Source of the DNA: Holophagales bacterium
GTDB lineage: Bacteria; Acidobacteriota; Thermoanaerobaculia; UBA5066
Reading direction: 5' to 3'
DNA length: 64,000 nt
NCBI GenBank assembly: GCA_016716705.1
Contig: JADJVF010000005.1
Location: forward strand, 124,001-188,000
Every line of letters begins with the position of its first letter. Positions within the stretch are counted from its first letter, which is position 1. The notes beneath the pieces are model-generated. The model made no database searches. It was not told the origin of the DNA and saw only the letters and a list, made by a program, of their open reading frames with translations. Of this stretch, positions 42,368 through 50,374 are shown piece after piece. A program made the translations under genes and the position numbers.

Positions 42368-43503
42368 TCGGCCGGCGCCCTCTTGCTGAGCCCCTCGCCG
42401 CGCCGGGCCGCCTCGAACGCCGATCGGAGCGTCCCCATGCTCTCCTCGCGCCTCCGGTAAAGGCGCTTGAGGGGGCGCGGCGCGTGCCGCGCCAGGGCGT
42501 AGGCCGTCAGGAGCGGCAGCGCGATCGTCGCGTCGCAGTAGCAGACGACCGTGTCGGGCAGGGCGCTCGGGTCGATCTTTCCCCACGAGACCGCCTCGGA
42601 CGGCGTCGCCCCCGAGAGGCCCCCGGTGTCGGGCCGCGCGTCGGTGAGCTGGAGGAAGAAGTCGTGCCCCGCCTCGTCGATCCCGAGGACCTCCTGGATC
42701 TGGGGCTCGGTCTGGAGGAGGAAGTTCTTCGGGCTCCCGCCCCCGACGATGAGGACGGCGCTCTTCCCGCCGGACCGCTTGGCCGCGTAGACGATGGACG
42801 CCGTCTCGTTCACGTCGGCCGAGACGTCGAAGGAGAAGCCGCCCCCCTCGAGGGCGCGCCGCGCGACGTTCATCCCGATCGAGGAGTCGCCGGGGGAGCT
42901 GGTGTAGATCGGGACGTCGTACTTGTAGGCCGAGGCGAGGACCGACTGGTCGGGCGGAACCCTGAGCTTCTTCTGGCGCGCGGCGAGGAAGCGTCCCGCG
43001 AGCCAGTGGAACTCGGCCGTCGACATCGGCCGCTGGAAGTCGGGCGCCTTGAGCATCTCGCGGAAGAAGGCGTCGGTGTCGAGGAGGACCTCGTAGGGGA
43101 AGACGATGTCGTAGATCCGTATGACGCCGTCGTTGCGCAGGGCGATGTCGTCGAACGTCGGCCGCCCCTCGTGGATCGGCATCCCGAGCCCATGGTGGAC
43201 GTCGTGGTAGAGGTTCGCGCCCGTGGAGATCATCCAGTCGATGAAGCCGGCCTTCATGAGCGGGATGAGGCAGGCCAGGCCGAGGCCGGCCGGCGTCAGG
43301 GCGCCGGTCAGCGAGACGCCGACCGTGACGTCGGGGTCGAGCATCCGCTTCGAGAAGAGGCCGCACCCCTCGCGGAGGCGGGCGGCGTTGTAGGCGGAGA
43401 AGGTCTGGTCGATCAGGTCCGCGGCGCGAACGCTTCCCCGGACGGGGCGGGGCGCGATCCGGCGGCCGGAGAGGAACGGGCTCGTGGCTTTCGGCTTGGC
43501 CAT
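42256..43503 (-). CDS. deoxyhypusine synthase family protein
   Basis: The 415-residue protein starts at ATG 43503. It matches the deoxyhypusine/homospermidine synthase fold: VGVSLTGALTPAGLG, STGANLYHDVHH, IYTSSPGDSSIGMN, VLIVGGGSPKNFL, and the active-site loop SEAVSWGKI, whose lysine forms the covalent intermediate. In eukaryotes and archaea the enzyme modifies eIF5A; bacteria lack that substrate. Bacterial members make homospermidine or related polyamines from putrescine or spermidine (family knowledge), which is the likelier role. It has a Lys-rich C-terminal tail (AKKGKPAKKP). It is divergent from an Opp-type ABC ATPase pair. Confidence 0.88.
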   Translation of the reverse strand: MAKPKATSPFLSGRRIAPRPVRGSVRAADLIDQTFSAYNAARLREGCGLFSKRMLDPDVTVGVSLTGALTPAGLGLACLIPLMKAGFIDWMISTGANLYHDVHHGLGMPIHEGRPTFDDIALRNDGVIRIYDIVFPYEVLLDTDAFFREMLKAPDFQRPMSTAEFHWLAGRFLAARQKKLRVPPDQSVLASAYKYDVPIYTSSPGDSSIGMNVARRALEGGGFSFDVSADVNETASIVYAAKRSGGKSAVLIVGGGSPKNFLLQTEPQIQEVLGIDEAGHDFFLQLTDARPDTGGLSGATPSEAVSWGKIDPSALPDTVVCYCDATIALPLLTAYALARHAPRPLKRLYRRREESMGTLRSAFEAARRGEGLSKRAPADYHDRLRESAPAKKAHGGFRTHSAFGEAKKGKPAKKP

Positions 43504-43573
43504 ACGGCCGGGAACCGTAGCAGGGCCGGAAGGAAACGGAAAGGGGCGCCGCGCCCGTATCATCGGGGCTCCG

Positions 43574-44569
43574 ATGAGCCGCGCCCCCTCCGACGCCTCG
43601 AGCGGCGCGCCGCTCCTCTCCGTCCGATCCCTCGCCGTCGCCTTCGGCGATACGCGCGTCGTGGACGGGGTGTCGTTCGACGTGGCGAGGGGAGAGGTCG
43701 TGGCCCTCGTCGGCGAGTCGGGCTCGGGCAAGACGGTCACCGGCCTCTCGCTCCTCGACCTGGTGCCTGAGCCGGGCCGGCGGGTCGCCGGCGAGATCGT
43801 CTTCGAGGGCCGCAACGTCGACGCGCTCCCCGAGCGGGACCTGCGCCGCCTGCGGGGCGGCGGGATCGGTTTCGTCTTCCAGGAGCCTGGCGCGGCCCTC
43901 GACCCCGTCCGGACGATCGGAAGCGAGCTGATCGCCGTTCTCCGGCGCCACCGCGGCCTCTCCCGCGCCGAAGCCCGCGCGGAGGCTCTCTCGTGGCTCT
44001 CGCGCGTGGCCTTGCCCGACCCGGAGGCGCGGATGGGCGACCTGCCGCACAGGATGTCCGGGGGGATGCGGCAGCGGGCGATGGTCGCCCTCGCGCTCGC
44101 GGGAGGCCCGGCGCTCCTCGTCGCGGACGAACCGACGACGGCGCTCGACGTGACGATCCAGGCGCAGATCCTCGAGCTCCTGCTCCGCCTTCGCGACGAG
44201 CTCGGCCTCGCGGTCCTCCTCGTCACGCACGACCTGGGGATCGTCGCGGAGGTGGCCGACCGCGCCCTCGTGATGTACGCGGGCGAGATCGTCGAGGAAG
44301 CGTCCGTGGAACGCCTTCTCGGGGCGCCCGAGCATCCGTACACGAAGGCGCTTCTCGCCTCGAGTCCCGACGCGGCGGAGGGGGCGGAGAGGGCGAAGCT
44401 CCCGGCGATCGGCGGCGCCGTGCCCGAGCCGGGGGCGTGGCCCCGAGGCTGCCGCTTCGCCCCCCGCTGCCCTTCCGCCTTCGACCGGTGCACCGTCGAG
44501 CACCCCGCCACCATTACCCGTCCGGGGGGGCGGGTCGCCTGCTTCCTGGCGGGGGAGGAGCGCTCGTGA
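43574..44569 (+). CDS. OppD/DppD-type ABC transporter ATPase
   Basis: The 331-residue protein starts at ATG 43574; a TATCAT hexamer lies eleven bases upstream and no Shine-Dalgarno is seen. Walker A GESGSGKT, Q-loop FQEPGAALDPV, signature MSGGMRQR, Walker B LLVADEPTTALD and H-loop VTHD are complete. The C-terminal oligopeptide-transporter domain (HPYTKALLAS; CRFAPRCPSAFDRC, an Fe-S-type Cys cluster) places it in the peptide/nickel family. The stop overlaps the next start as GTGA. No permease or binding-protein gene is near. Confidence 0.9.
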   Translation: MSRAPSDASSGAPLLSVRSLAVAFGDTRVVDGVSFDVARGEVVALVGESGSGKTVTGLSLLDLVPEPGRRVAGEIVFEGRNVDALPERDLRRLRGGGIGFVFQEPGAALDPVRTIGSELIAVLRRHRGLSRAEARAEALSWLSRVALPDPEARMGDLPHRMSGGMRQRAMVALALAGGPALLVADEPTTALDVTIQAQILELLLRLRDELGLAVLLVTHDLGIVAEVADRALVMYAGEIVEEASVERLLGAPEHPYTKALLASSPDAAEGAERAKLPAIGGAVPEPGAWPRGCRFAPRCPSAFDRCTVEHPATITRPGGRVACFLAGEERS

Positions 44570-45623
44570 CGGGCGCCGCGCCGTCCACGAACGTCCGGCC
44601 CGAGCCCCTTCTCTCCGTGCGAGGTCTCGCGAAGGCGTTTCCTTCCTCCCGGACGCTCCTCTGGGGTGGGACGCGCCGCGAGGTCCGCGCCGTGTCCGAC
44701 GTTTCGTTCGACCTGGCCGCCGGCGAGACGCTCGCCCTCGTCGGCGAGTCGGGCTCGGGCAAGAGCACGACGGCACGGCTCGTCCTGCGCCTCCTCGCGC
44801 CCGACCGCGGAGAAGTCCGATTCGACGGCCGCGACTGGCTCTCCCTGCCGCTTTCCGCGCTGAACCGGGCGCGCCGGGACGTCGGCGTCGTCTTCCAGGA
44901 CCCGGGCAGCTCGCTCAACCCGCGGATGAACGTCGAGACCATCGTCGGCGAGCCGCTCGCCATTCACCGCATCGGGAGCTCCGCCGAGCGCCGCGAGCGC
45001 GTCCTCGCCCTGCTCGACGCGGTCGGCCTTCCCCCTCAGGCCGCAAAGCGGCGCCCCGGGGAGTTCTCGGGCGGACAACGCCAGCGGATCGCCATCGCAC
45101 GGGCCCTGGCCACGGAGCCGAAGCTCGTCGTCCTCGACGAACCGGTCTCCGCGCTCGACGTTTCCATTCGCGCGCAGGTCCTCAACCTCCTCCTCGAGCT
45201 CCAGGAGACGACCCCTTCGAGGCCCGCGTACCTCTTCATCGGGCACGATCTCGGCGTCGTGAAACACCTGGCCGACCGGACCGCGGTCATGTACCTCGGC
45301 CGGATCGTCGAGGAGGGGCCGACCCGGGACGTCCTGGGCTCCCCCAGGCACCCCTACACGGCCCTTCTCCTCGCCTCGCGGCCCGGGCTCGCGAGGCGTG
45401 GAGATCCGGACGCCTCGCTGCGCCGGAAAGTGGCGGGGGAGCCGGCTTCGCCCGGGAGCCCACCGCCCGGTTGCCCGTTCCACCCCCGCTGCCCGCGCGG
45501 GCGCCGCCTGCCAGGGCGCTTCGTCCGGACGCTCGGATCGAGCCTGGAGAAACGAGCCGGAGGTTCGCCTGTCACGACCCTGAGCCCCCCTCCGGGGGAA
45601 ACTTTTCCGCCGTATTCTCGTAA
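44566..45623 (+). CDS. OppF/DppF-type ABC transporter ATPase (C-terminal indels)
   Basis: The gene starts at GTG 44566. It has an N-terminal OppF pattern (LSVRGLAKAFP), Walker A GESGSGKST, FQDPGSSLNPRM, signature FSGGQRQR, Walker B LVVLDEPVSALD and GHDLGVV, then HPYTALLLAS. The Cys-rich C-terminus (GCPFHPRCPR) is broken by an extra base around 45491-45500 and another change near 45545. In the last frame the natural ending FACHDPEPP is recovered and a stop falls at 45623. About 350 residues. With the upstream gene it forms a heterodimeric ATPase pair that would need permeases encoded elsewhere. Confidence 0.87.
45585..45606 (+). terminator. weak terminator after the ATPase pair
   Basis: CCCCC (45586-45590) pairs with GGGGG (45594-45598) around TCC, followed by AAACTTTT. 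It overlaps the inferred end of the OppF-like gene and precedes the TolC-like gene. Confidence 0.4.
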
Positions 45624-45659
45624 CGGACTGGCGTGGATACACCTCGCAAGGAGGACGTC

Positions 45660-47315
45660 TTGAACATCGACGATCGGGAGCGCCGCTTCCCGCGCCGCGC
45701 GGCCGCGGCCGCGCTCCTCGCCCTCACCCCGTTCTGGAGCGGGGCCGCCCTCGCAGCCGACCCGGGCGCCCGAGTGATCGTTCCGATCGGGAGCGGGCAG
45801 AGGCAGGCCCAGCCCCTTCCCGAAGGGGAGAAGATCGAGCTGACCCTCGCGCAGGCGATCGAGTTCGCCCTGCGGAACGCGCTCGACCTGGACGTGGCCT
45901 CCCTCAGCTACCAGCGGACGGGCTTCAGCATCGGGTCGGCCTCGGGCGTCTTCGACCCGAATCTCACGGGCTCCGTCAACGCGACTTCCCGTGAGACCCC
46001 GACCACGAGCAGCTTCCAGGCCCCGGCCTCGAAGTCCCAGCGCTTCGATCTCGGAATCGGCGGACTGACGGAGTTCGGCACGGAGTACAGCCTCGGGTTC
46101 GGCGGAGTCCGGTCCGACTCCCCGACGAAGACGACGATTCCGGGCTACGTCGAGATCAACCCGACGTTCTCCAGCTCCCTGACGGCCTCCGTCACCCAGC
46201 CGATCCTCAGGGGTTTCGGCCGCGACGTGAACACCCGTCTCGTCGTCCAGAGCCGCCTCGGGCAGGACGCGGCGGCGTGGGACTTCGTCGCGAGCGTGCA
46301 GACCGCGGTGCAGCTCGTCGAGAACGCCTACTGGGACCTCGTCTACGCCAACGCGAACCTCGAGTCCAAGAAGGAAGCCCTCGACCGCGCGAAGGACTTC
46401 AACCGGATCACGAAGATCAAGATCGACGTCGGGGCGCTCGCCCCGATCGAGATCGTCCAGACCGAGGTGACGATCGCCCAGCGCGAGCAGGAGATCATCC
46501 TCGCGGAGGGGCAGATCGGCGACGCCCAGGACCGCCTCAAGCGGCTGCTGAACGTCACCGACCTCTCCACCTGGAACCGGCCGATCGTCCCGACCGACAG
46601 GCCCGCCGAAGAGAAGGTGGAGATCGACGTCGAGGCCGGGATCCGGTCCGCGATCGAGGTGCGGCCCGAGGTGAAGCAGGCCCTCATCAACATCGAGTCG
46701 AGGAAGATCAGCCTCGTCTACAACCGCAACGAGCTCAAGCCGCGCCTCGACGCGAGGGGCGGGTATGGTCTCTCGGGAGTCGGCTACAACAACGACCTCG
46801 TCAAGGAAGGCTCGAGCTACTCGGACGCCTTCTCCCAGATCGGGAGCTGGGACTACCCGAACTGGTCGGTCGGGCTCAACTTCTCCGTTCCCCTGCGGAA
46901 CCGGACGGCGAAGGCGAACGCCGCGATCGCCGCCACAGACCTCGACCTGGCGCGCACGAACCTCGCACTCCTCAAGCAGAACCTCTCGCTCGAGGTGCGC
47001 ACCGCGGCCCGGAACGTCGACACGGCCCGCCGCTCGGTGGCGGCCGCGAAGAAGGCGCGCGAGCTCGCCGATCGTAACCTCGATGCCGAGCGGAAGAAGT
47101 TCGACAACGGCATGACGACCTCGTTCACGGTGGCCCAGGTCCAGAACGACCTCACGTCGGCGCGTTCGAACGAGCTGCTGGCGATCGCCGGCTACCTGAA
47201 GTCGATGGTCTCCTGGCACAAGGCGGTCGGCGACCTGCTGCCCACCAAGAACGTCGAGCTGGCCGGCCTCCCGGGGTCGATGGAGAAGACCGCGGAGGAG
47301 GGGACACAGCCGTGA
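45660..47315 (+). CDS. TolC-family outer membrane efflux protein
   Basis: The 551-residue protein starts at TTG 45660, chosen because AGGAGG lies seven bases upstream. A signal peptide (residues 1-33, GAALA/ADP) follows. It has two repeated TolC units: LTLAQAIEFALRNALDLDVA..., long coiled helices with the strand region SVTQPILRGFG, and the second half RPEVKQALINIESRKISL ... SVGLNFSVPLRNRTAKA. It would form a trimeric outer-membrane channel for export. The stop overlaps the next start as GTGA. A partner periplasmic adaptor is not encoded in the window. Confidence 0.9.
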   Translation: MNIDDRERRFPRRAAAAALLALTPFWSGAALAADPGARVIVPIGSGQRQAQPLPEGEKIELTLAQAIEFALRNALDLDVASLSYQRTGFSIGSASGVFDPNLTGSVNATSRETPTTSSFQAPASKSQRFDLGIGGLTEFGTEYSLGFGGVRSDSPTKTTIPGYVEINPTFSSSLTASVTQPILRGFGRDVNTRLVVQSRLGQDAAAWDFVASVQTAVQLVENAYWDLVYANANLESKKEALDRAKDFNRITKIKIDVGALAPIEIVQTEVTIAQREQEIILAEGQIGDAQDRLKRLLNVTDLSTWNRPIVPTDRPAEEKVEIDVEAGIRSAIEVRPEVKQALINIESRKISLVYNRNELKPRLDARGGYGLSGVGYNNDLVKEGSSYSDAFSQIGSWDYPNWSVGLNFSVPLRNRTAKANAAIAATDLDLARTNLALLKQNLSLEVRTAARNVDTARRSVAAAKKARELADRNLDAERKKFDNGMTTSFTVAQVQNDLTSARSNELLAIAGYLKSMVSWHKAVGDLLPTKNVELAGLPGSMEKTAEEGTQP

Positions 47316-48079
47316 ACGACGCTGCACCCGGGGCCGTCCCGACGGCGCCGGGCGAACCGGAGCCGGGGATCTCTCCCTTCTCTGCGCTTTCCGGAACCTT
47401 CACGAGCCCCGCGAACACCTTCGCGGGGCTCGTCCGCCGTCCCACCTGGTGGCTCCCGGTGCTCCTCTGGCTCGCCGGTATCGCGGTCGTCGTCCTCGTC
47501 TCGACCCCGAAGATCGACATGGAGCGGACGTTCCGCGAGATGTTCGAGGCCCGCGCCGCGAAGACGGGGCAGTCGATGTCGGACCAGCAGATCCGCGAGA
47601 TGGTCGCCCGTTCCGACCGGAGTCCCGCGAAGGCCGCGGGCTGGGCGCTTCCCACCTCGGCCGTCATGTTCCTCTTCGTCACGCTTCTCCTCTGGGGCGG
47701 CGCGCGTGCGTCCGGCTCGGAGGCGCGCTTCGCGCAGGTGGCGGCCGTCTGGAGCCACGCGAACCTTCCGAACGTCGTGGGCCTGGTCGTGGCGATCCCG
47801 ATCCTGGCGTCGCTGCCAGAGGCCTCCGAGACGCAGTTCTCCATCCAGAAGGCGCTGAAGTCGAACGTCGGCGCGTTCCTGCCGGCGGACGCCCCGGTTT
47901 TCCTGTCGTCCGTCGCCTCGTCCGTCGACCTCTTCAGCCTCGCCGCGCTCGCCCTCCTCGTCGTCGGAATGAAGAAGCTACCCGAGATGCCGTCCGGGGG
48001 GGCCGTGGCCGTCCCGGTCGTCCTCTGGGCCCTCTACGTGCTCGGAAAGGCGGCCATCGCGGCCGCGTTCCTGGGGTGA
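47312..48079 (+). CDS. Yip1-family membrane protein
   Basis: The 255-residue protein starts at GTG 47312 overlapping the TolC stop. An N-terminal SPANTFAGLVRRPTWWLP motif precedes five hydrophobic segments, the pattern of bacterial Yip1/DUF1282-like proteins. Family members are inner-membrane proteins of unknown role, often next to efflux genes. It is four bases from the following ABC ATPase, so it may be part of the same export system. Confidence 0.72.
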   Translation: MNDAAPGAVPTAPGEPEPGISPFSALSGTFTSPANTFAGLVRRPTWWLPVLLWLAGIAVVVLVSTPKIDMERTFREMFEARAAKTGQSMSDQQIREMVARSDRSPAKAAGWALPTSAVMFLFVTLLLWGGARASGSEARFAQVAAVWSHANLPNVVGLVVAIPILASLPEASETQFSIQKALKSNVGAFLPADAPVFLSSVASSVDLFSLAALALLVVGMKKLPEMPSGGAVAVPVVLWALYVLGKAAIAAAFLG

Positions 48080-48083
48080 TGCC

Positions 48084-48821
48084 GTGTCGACGCTGATCGA
48101 GATGCGCGAGATCGAGAAGACCTACGTCGTGGGCGAGGAGAAGGTCCGCGCGCTCCGCGGGGTCACCTTCACCATCGCCCGCGGCGAGTACGTCGCGATC
48201 ATGGGACCGTCGGGCTCCGGGAAGTCGACGCTGATGAACCTCATCGGCTGCCTCGACACGCCGACCGCCGGGACCTACCTCCTGAACGGACAGCTCGTGC
48301 AGGACCTCGACGACGACGCGCTGGCCCGGATCCGCAACAAGGAAATCGGGTTCGTCTTCCAGACGTTCAACCTCCTTCCGCGGACGAACGCGCTCCAGCA
48401 GGTGGAGCTTCCCCTCGTTTACGCCGGGCTGCCGCGCAAGGAGCGGCGCGAAAAGGCCGAGAAGGCGCTCGAGCACGTCGGCCTCACCGACCGGGCGCAC
48501 CACAACCCCAACGAGCTCTCGGGCGGCCAGAGGCAGCGCGTGGCGATCGCGCGGGCCCTCGTCACGAACCCCTCGATCCTCCTCGCCGACGAGCCGACGG
48601 GAAACCTCGACTCCCAGACCGGCGAGGACATCATGCGGCTCTTCCGCGAGCTGAACGACCTGGGGAACGCGATCGTCCTCGTCACCCACGAGGAAGACAT
48701 CGCCGCGCACGCCAAGCGGATCATCCGGATCCGCGACGGGCAGATCTCCGACGACCGCCCGAACGACTCGAAGCGCGCGGAGGCCGTCTCCCGGGCCAAG
48801 AGGGAAGCGCTGGAGTCCTGA
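48084..48821 (+). CDS. MacB/LolD-type ABC transporter ATPase
   Basis: The 245-residue protein starts at GTG 48084. It has Walker A GPSGSGKST, FQTFNLLPRTNALQQVELPL (the MacB/LolD/FtsE group pattern), signature LSGGQRQR, Walker B ILLADEPTGNLD and VTHEEDIAAHAKR. Such ATPases drive MacB-type mechanotransmission permeases, working with an adaptor and TolC. Here only TolC, Yip1 and the ATPase are present; permease and adaptor genes are absent downstream, where a hairpin and a decayed gene follow. Confidence 0.92.
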   Translation: MSTLIEMREIEKTYVVGEEKVRALRGVTFTIARGEYVAIMGPSGSGKSTLMNLIGCLDTPTAGTYLLNGQLVQDLDDDALARIRNKEIGFVFQTFNLLPRTNALQQVELPLVYAGLPRKERREKAEKALEHVGLTDRAHHNPNELSGGQRQRVAIARALVTNPSILLADEPTGNLDSQTGEDIMRLFRELNDLGNAIVLVTHEEDIAAHAKRIIRIRDGQISDDRPNDSKRAEAVSRAKREALES

Positions 48822-48830
48822 AGCTCCCGG

Positions 48831-48852
48831 CGGGCGCCGACCCCGGCGTCCG
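48831..48852. terminator. hairpin between the ABC ATPase gene and the convergent pseudogene
   Basis: CGGGCGCCG (48831-48839) pairs with CGGCGTCCG (48844-48852), one G-T pair, around ACCC. It lies ten bases after the ATPase stop and may end transcription in either direction. Confidence 0.45.
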
Positions 48853-48866
48853 CCCGACTTCCCGCC

Positions 48867-49563
48867 TTACTCCGGTGCTCGAGGCGCAGGCCCGAGTCTG
48901 GGAAGGAGATCCTTCCACGCCAGCTTGATGCGGCGCGGAAGCCGTTCCAGCCGCGTCTCGACGATCGCCCGGAGCGACGGATCGTGCCGGATGAGCAGCT
49001 CGACGTCGAGGAGGTCGACCAGGCCGCCGGCGTCGATCTTCAGAAGGATCAGGTCGGCGGCGTCCACGACGGGGATCCTCTCTCCCAGGATGACCCGGTC
49101 GAGCCGGCGGGCGAGAACGTCGTCCTGCCACCGTCCGCGTGTCACGACGATGTCGCTTCCGCGGAGCGATCCGGACCACGCCGGAAGGGGATCTCGGTCA
49201 CCTCCGTGACCCCGACGATGATCCTCCGACCGCAGGCCCCCAGAGTGAGGAGTCCAGGACGGTTCGGTGGCGAGGAGGTCGACGTCCCCGTCGCCTGTCA
49301 GCCATGAAACGCGAGAGCGACCCCTGAGCGCACAGGGCGCGCCCATCTGATCGAGCTTCGAGACGACACGGGCGAGGAGCTTCACGCGCGCGTCGCGCCG
49401 CCGGCCGGGGCAGGCCGCCTGTCGGATCTCGTCCGGGCGCGCAGCATCTCGGCTGCGACCGAGCGCGGCGTGCCGGGGCCAGAAAGACCTCGATGCCCCG
49501 CTGGCCGAGCCGAAGCGCACGCGCCACCCGCTCGTCTGGCGTCCCCTTGAAGAACTTCGCCAC
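48867..49563 (-). pseudogene. decayed nucleotidyltransferase-fold protein
   Basis: Three frames on the minus strand each carry part of one protein. MAKFFKGTPDERVARALRLGQRG begins at ATG 49563. DARVKLLARVVSKLDQMGAPCALRG and DVDLL follow. The conserved C-terminus is VVTRGRWQDDVLARRL, ERIPVVDAADLILLKIDAGGLVDLLDVELL, ending at 48867. The DVDLL and LILLKIDAGG patterns fit the nucleotidyltransferase (MNT/AbiEii-like) fold of toxin-antitoxin or related proteins. At least three frame changes are needed within about 300 bases, more than in any neighbour, so true decay is as likely as sequencing error. Confidence 0.5.
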
Positions 49564-49639
49564 CCGTGGCGGACTTCACGCGACCATTACCCGAAATGCC
49601 AGGGCTGAAGGGGGGCCGTTTCGCGGGCCGAGAGGAAGA

Positions 49640-49656
49640 CCCTCGAATACTGAGGG
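49640..49656 (-). terminator. possible terminator of the nuo-rex operon
   Basis: On the minus strand CCCTC (49656-49652), loop of seven, GAGGG (49644-49640) is followed by TCTTCCTCTC. It lies 12 bases after the rex stop. The stem is short, so confidence is limited. Confidence 0.4.
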
Positions 49657-49667
49657 GGAAGGTCCCT

Positions 49668-50324
49668 TCAGGTCGCGGCCGGCGTCAGCTGGATCGCGAG
49701 CGTCTCGAGAGAAAGCGTGAGGTCGACGTTCTTCACCGTCGTCCCGGCGAACGGTCCGACGGTCGCCGGGGCGAAGTTCAGGATTCCCCGGACCCCGGCC
49801 TCCGCAAGCGCCCGGGCCGCGGCCTCGGCGCTCTCGGGGGGCACGGCCAGGACGCCGATCTCGGCGCCCAGCTCCTCGACGGAGGCACGCAGCGTCCCCG
49901 TGTGGCGGATCGGGACGCCCGTCCTCGATCTCCCGCCCACCTTCCGGCCATCGACGTCGAAGAGGGCGTCCACGCGGAACGACTCCCCGTTGAAGTTCTT
50001 CGAGTCGGCGAGCGCCTGACCGAGGTGCCCGGCGCCGACGATCACGACGACGCGGACCCGGTCGAGCCCCAGGATCGCGCCCAGGCGGGCCCGCAGGTCG
50101 GCGACGTGGTACCCGACTCCGCGGACGCCGAACTCGCCGAGGTGCGCGAGGTCCTTGCGGATCTGGGCCGCGTTCACGCCGAGGCGCTGGGCGAGGCCGG
50201 GCGAGGAGATGGTGTCCACGCCCTCGGCCTCGAGGACCCCGAGGCTGCGCAGGAGGAGGGAGAGCCGGTGAGTCGCGGCCTCGGAGAGTCCCTCCCGGCG
50301 TGGCCGGGACGCCGCGGAGGTCAC
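49668..50324 (-). CDS. rex: redox-sensing transcriptional repressor Rex
   Basis: The 218-residue protein starts at GTG 50324. An N-terminal winged helix (RLSLLLRSLGVL, ISSPGLAQRLGVNAAQIRKDLAHLGEFG) precedes a Rossmann domain (VVIVGAGHLGQALADSKNF, ALFDVDGRKVG, GVLAVPPESAEAAA) and the C-terminal domain-swapped helix. The QIRKDL and GEFGVRGVGY motifs are diagnostic. Rex senses the NADH/NAD ratio and leaves its operators when NADH binds. Here it is the last gene of the complex I operon, and a Rex-box-like site lies at that operon's promoter, implying feedback control. The start codon is inside a perfect hairpin. Confidence 0.95.
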   Translation of the reverse strand: MTSAASRPRREGLSEAATHRLSLLLRSLGVLEAEGVDTISSPGLAQRLGVNAAQIRKDLAHLGEFGVRGVGYHVADLRARLGAILGLDRVRVVVIVGAGHLGQALADSKNFNGESFRVDALFDVDGRKVGGRSRTGVPIRHTGTLRASVEELGAEIGVLAVPPESAEAAARALAEAGVRGILNFAPATVGPFAGTTVKNVDLTLSLETLAIQLTPAAT

Positions 50325-50350
50325 GGGAGAACCTCGCGCGGTTCTCCCGT
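50323..50350 (-). promoter_or_regulatory. perfect hairpin that buries the rex start codon
   Basis: ACGGGAGAACC and GGTTCTCCCGT (50323-50333 and 50340-50350) pair over 11 bases with a six-base loop. On the message the 3' arm ends inside the GTG start of rex. It could dampen rex translation or terminate part of the nuo transcript; no T-run follows. Confidence 0.55.
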
Positions 50351-50374
50351 TTCCTTGGGCGGTACGTGCATCGG

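Noticed and set aside
41630..47327. Minus-strand open frames opposite the ABC ATPase and TolC-like genes.
   Set aside because: Antisense shadows; only the 42256-43503 part is a real gene (deoxyhypusine-synthase family).
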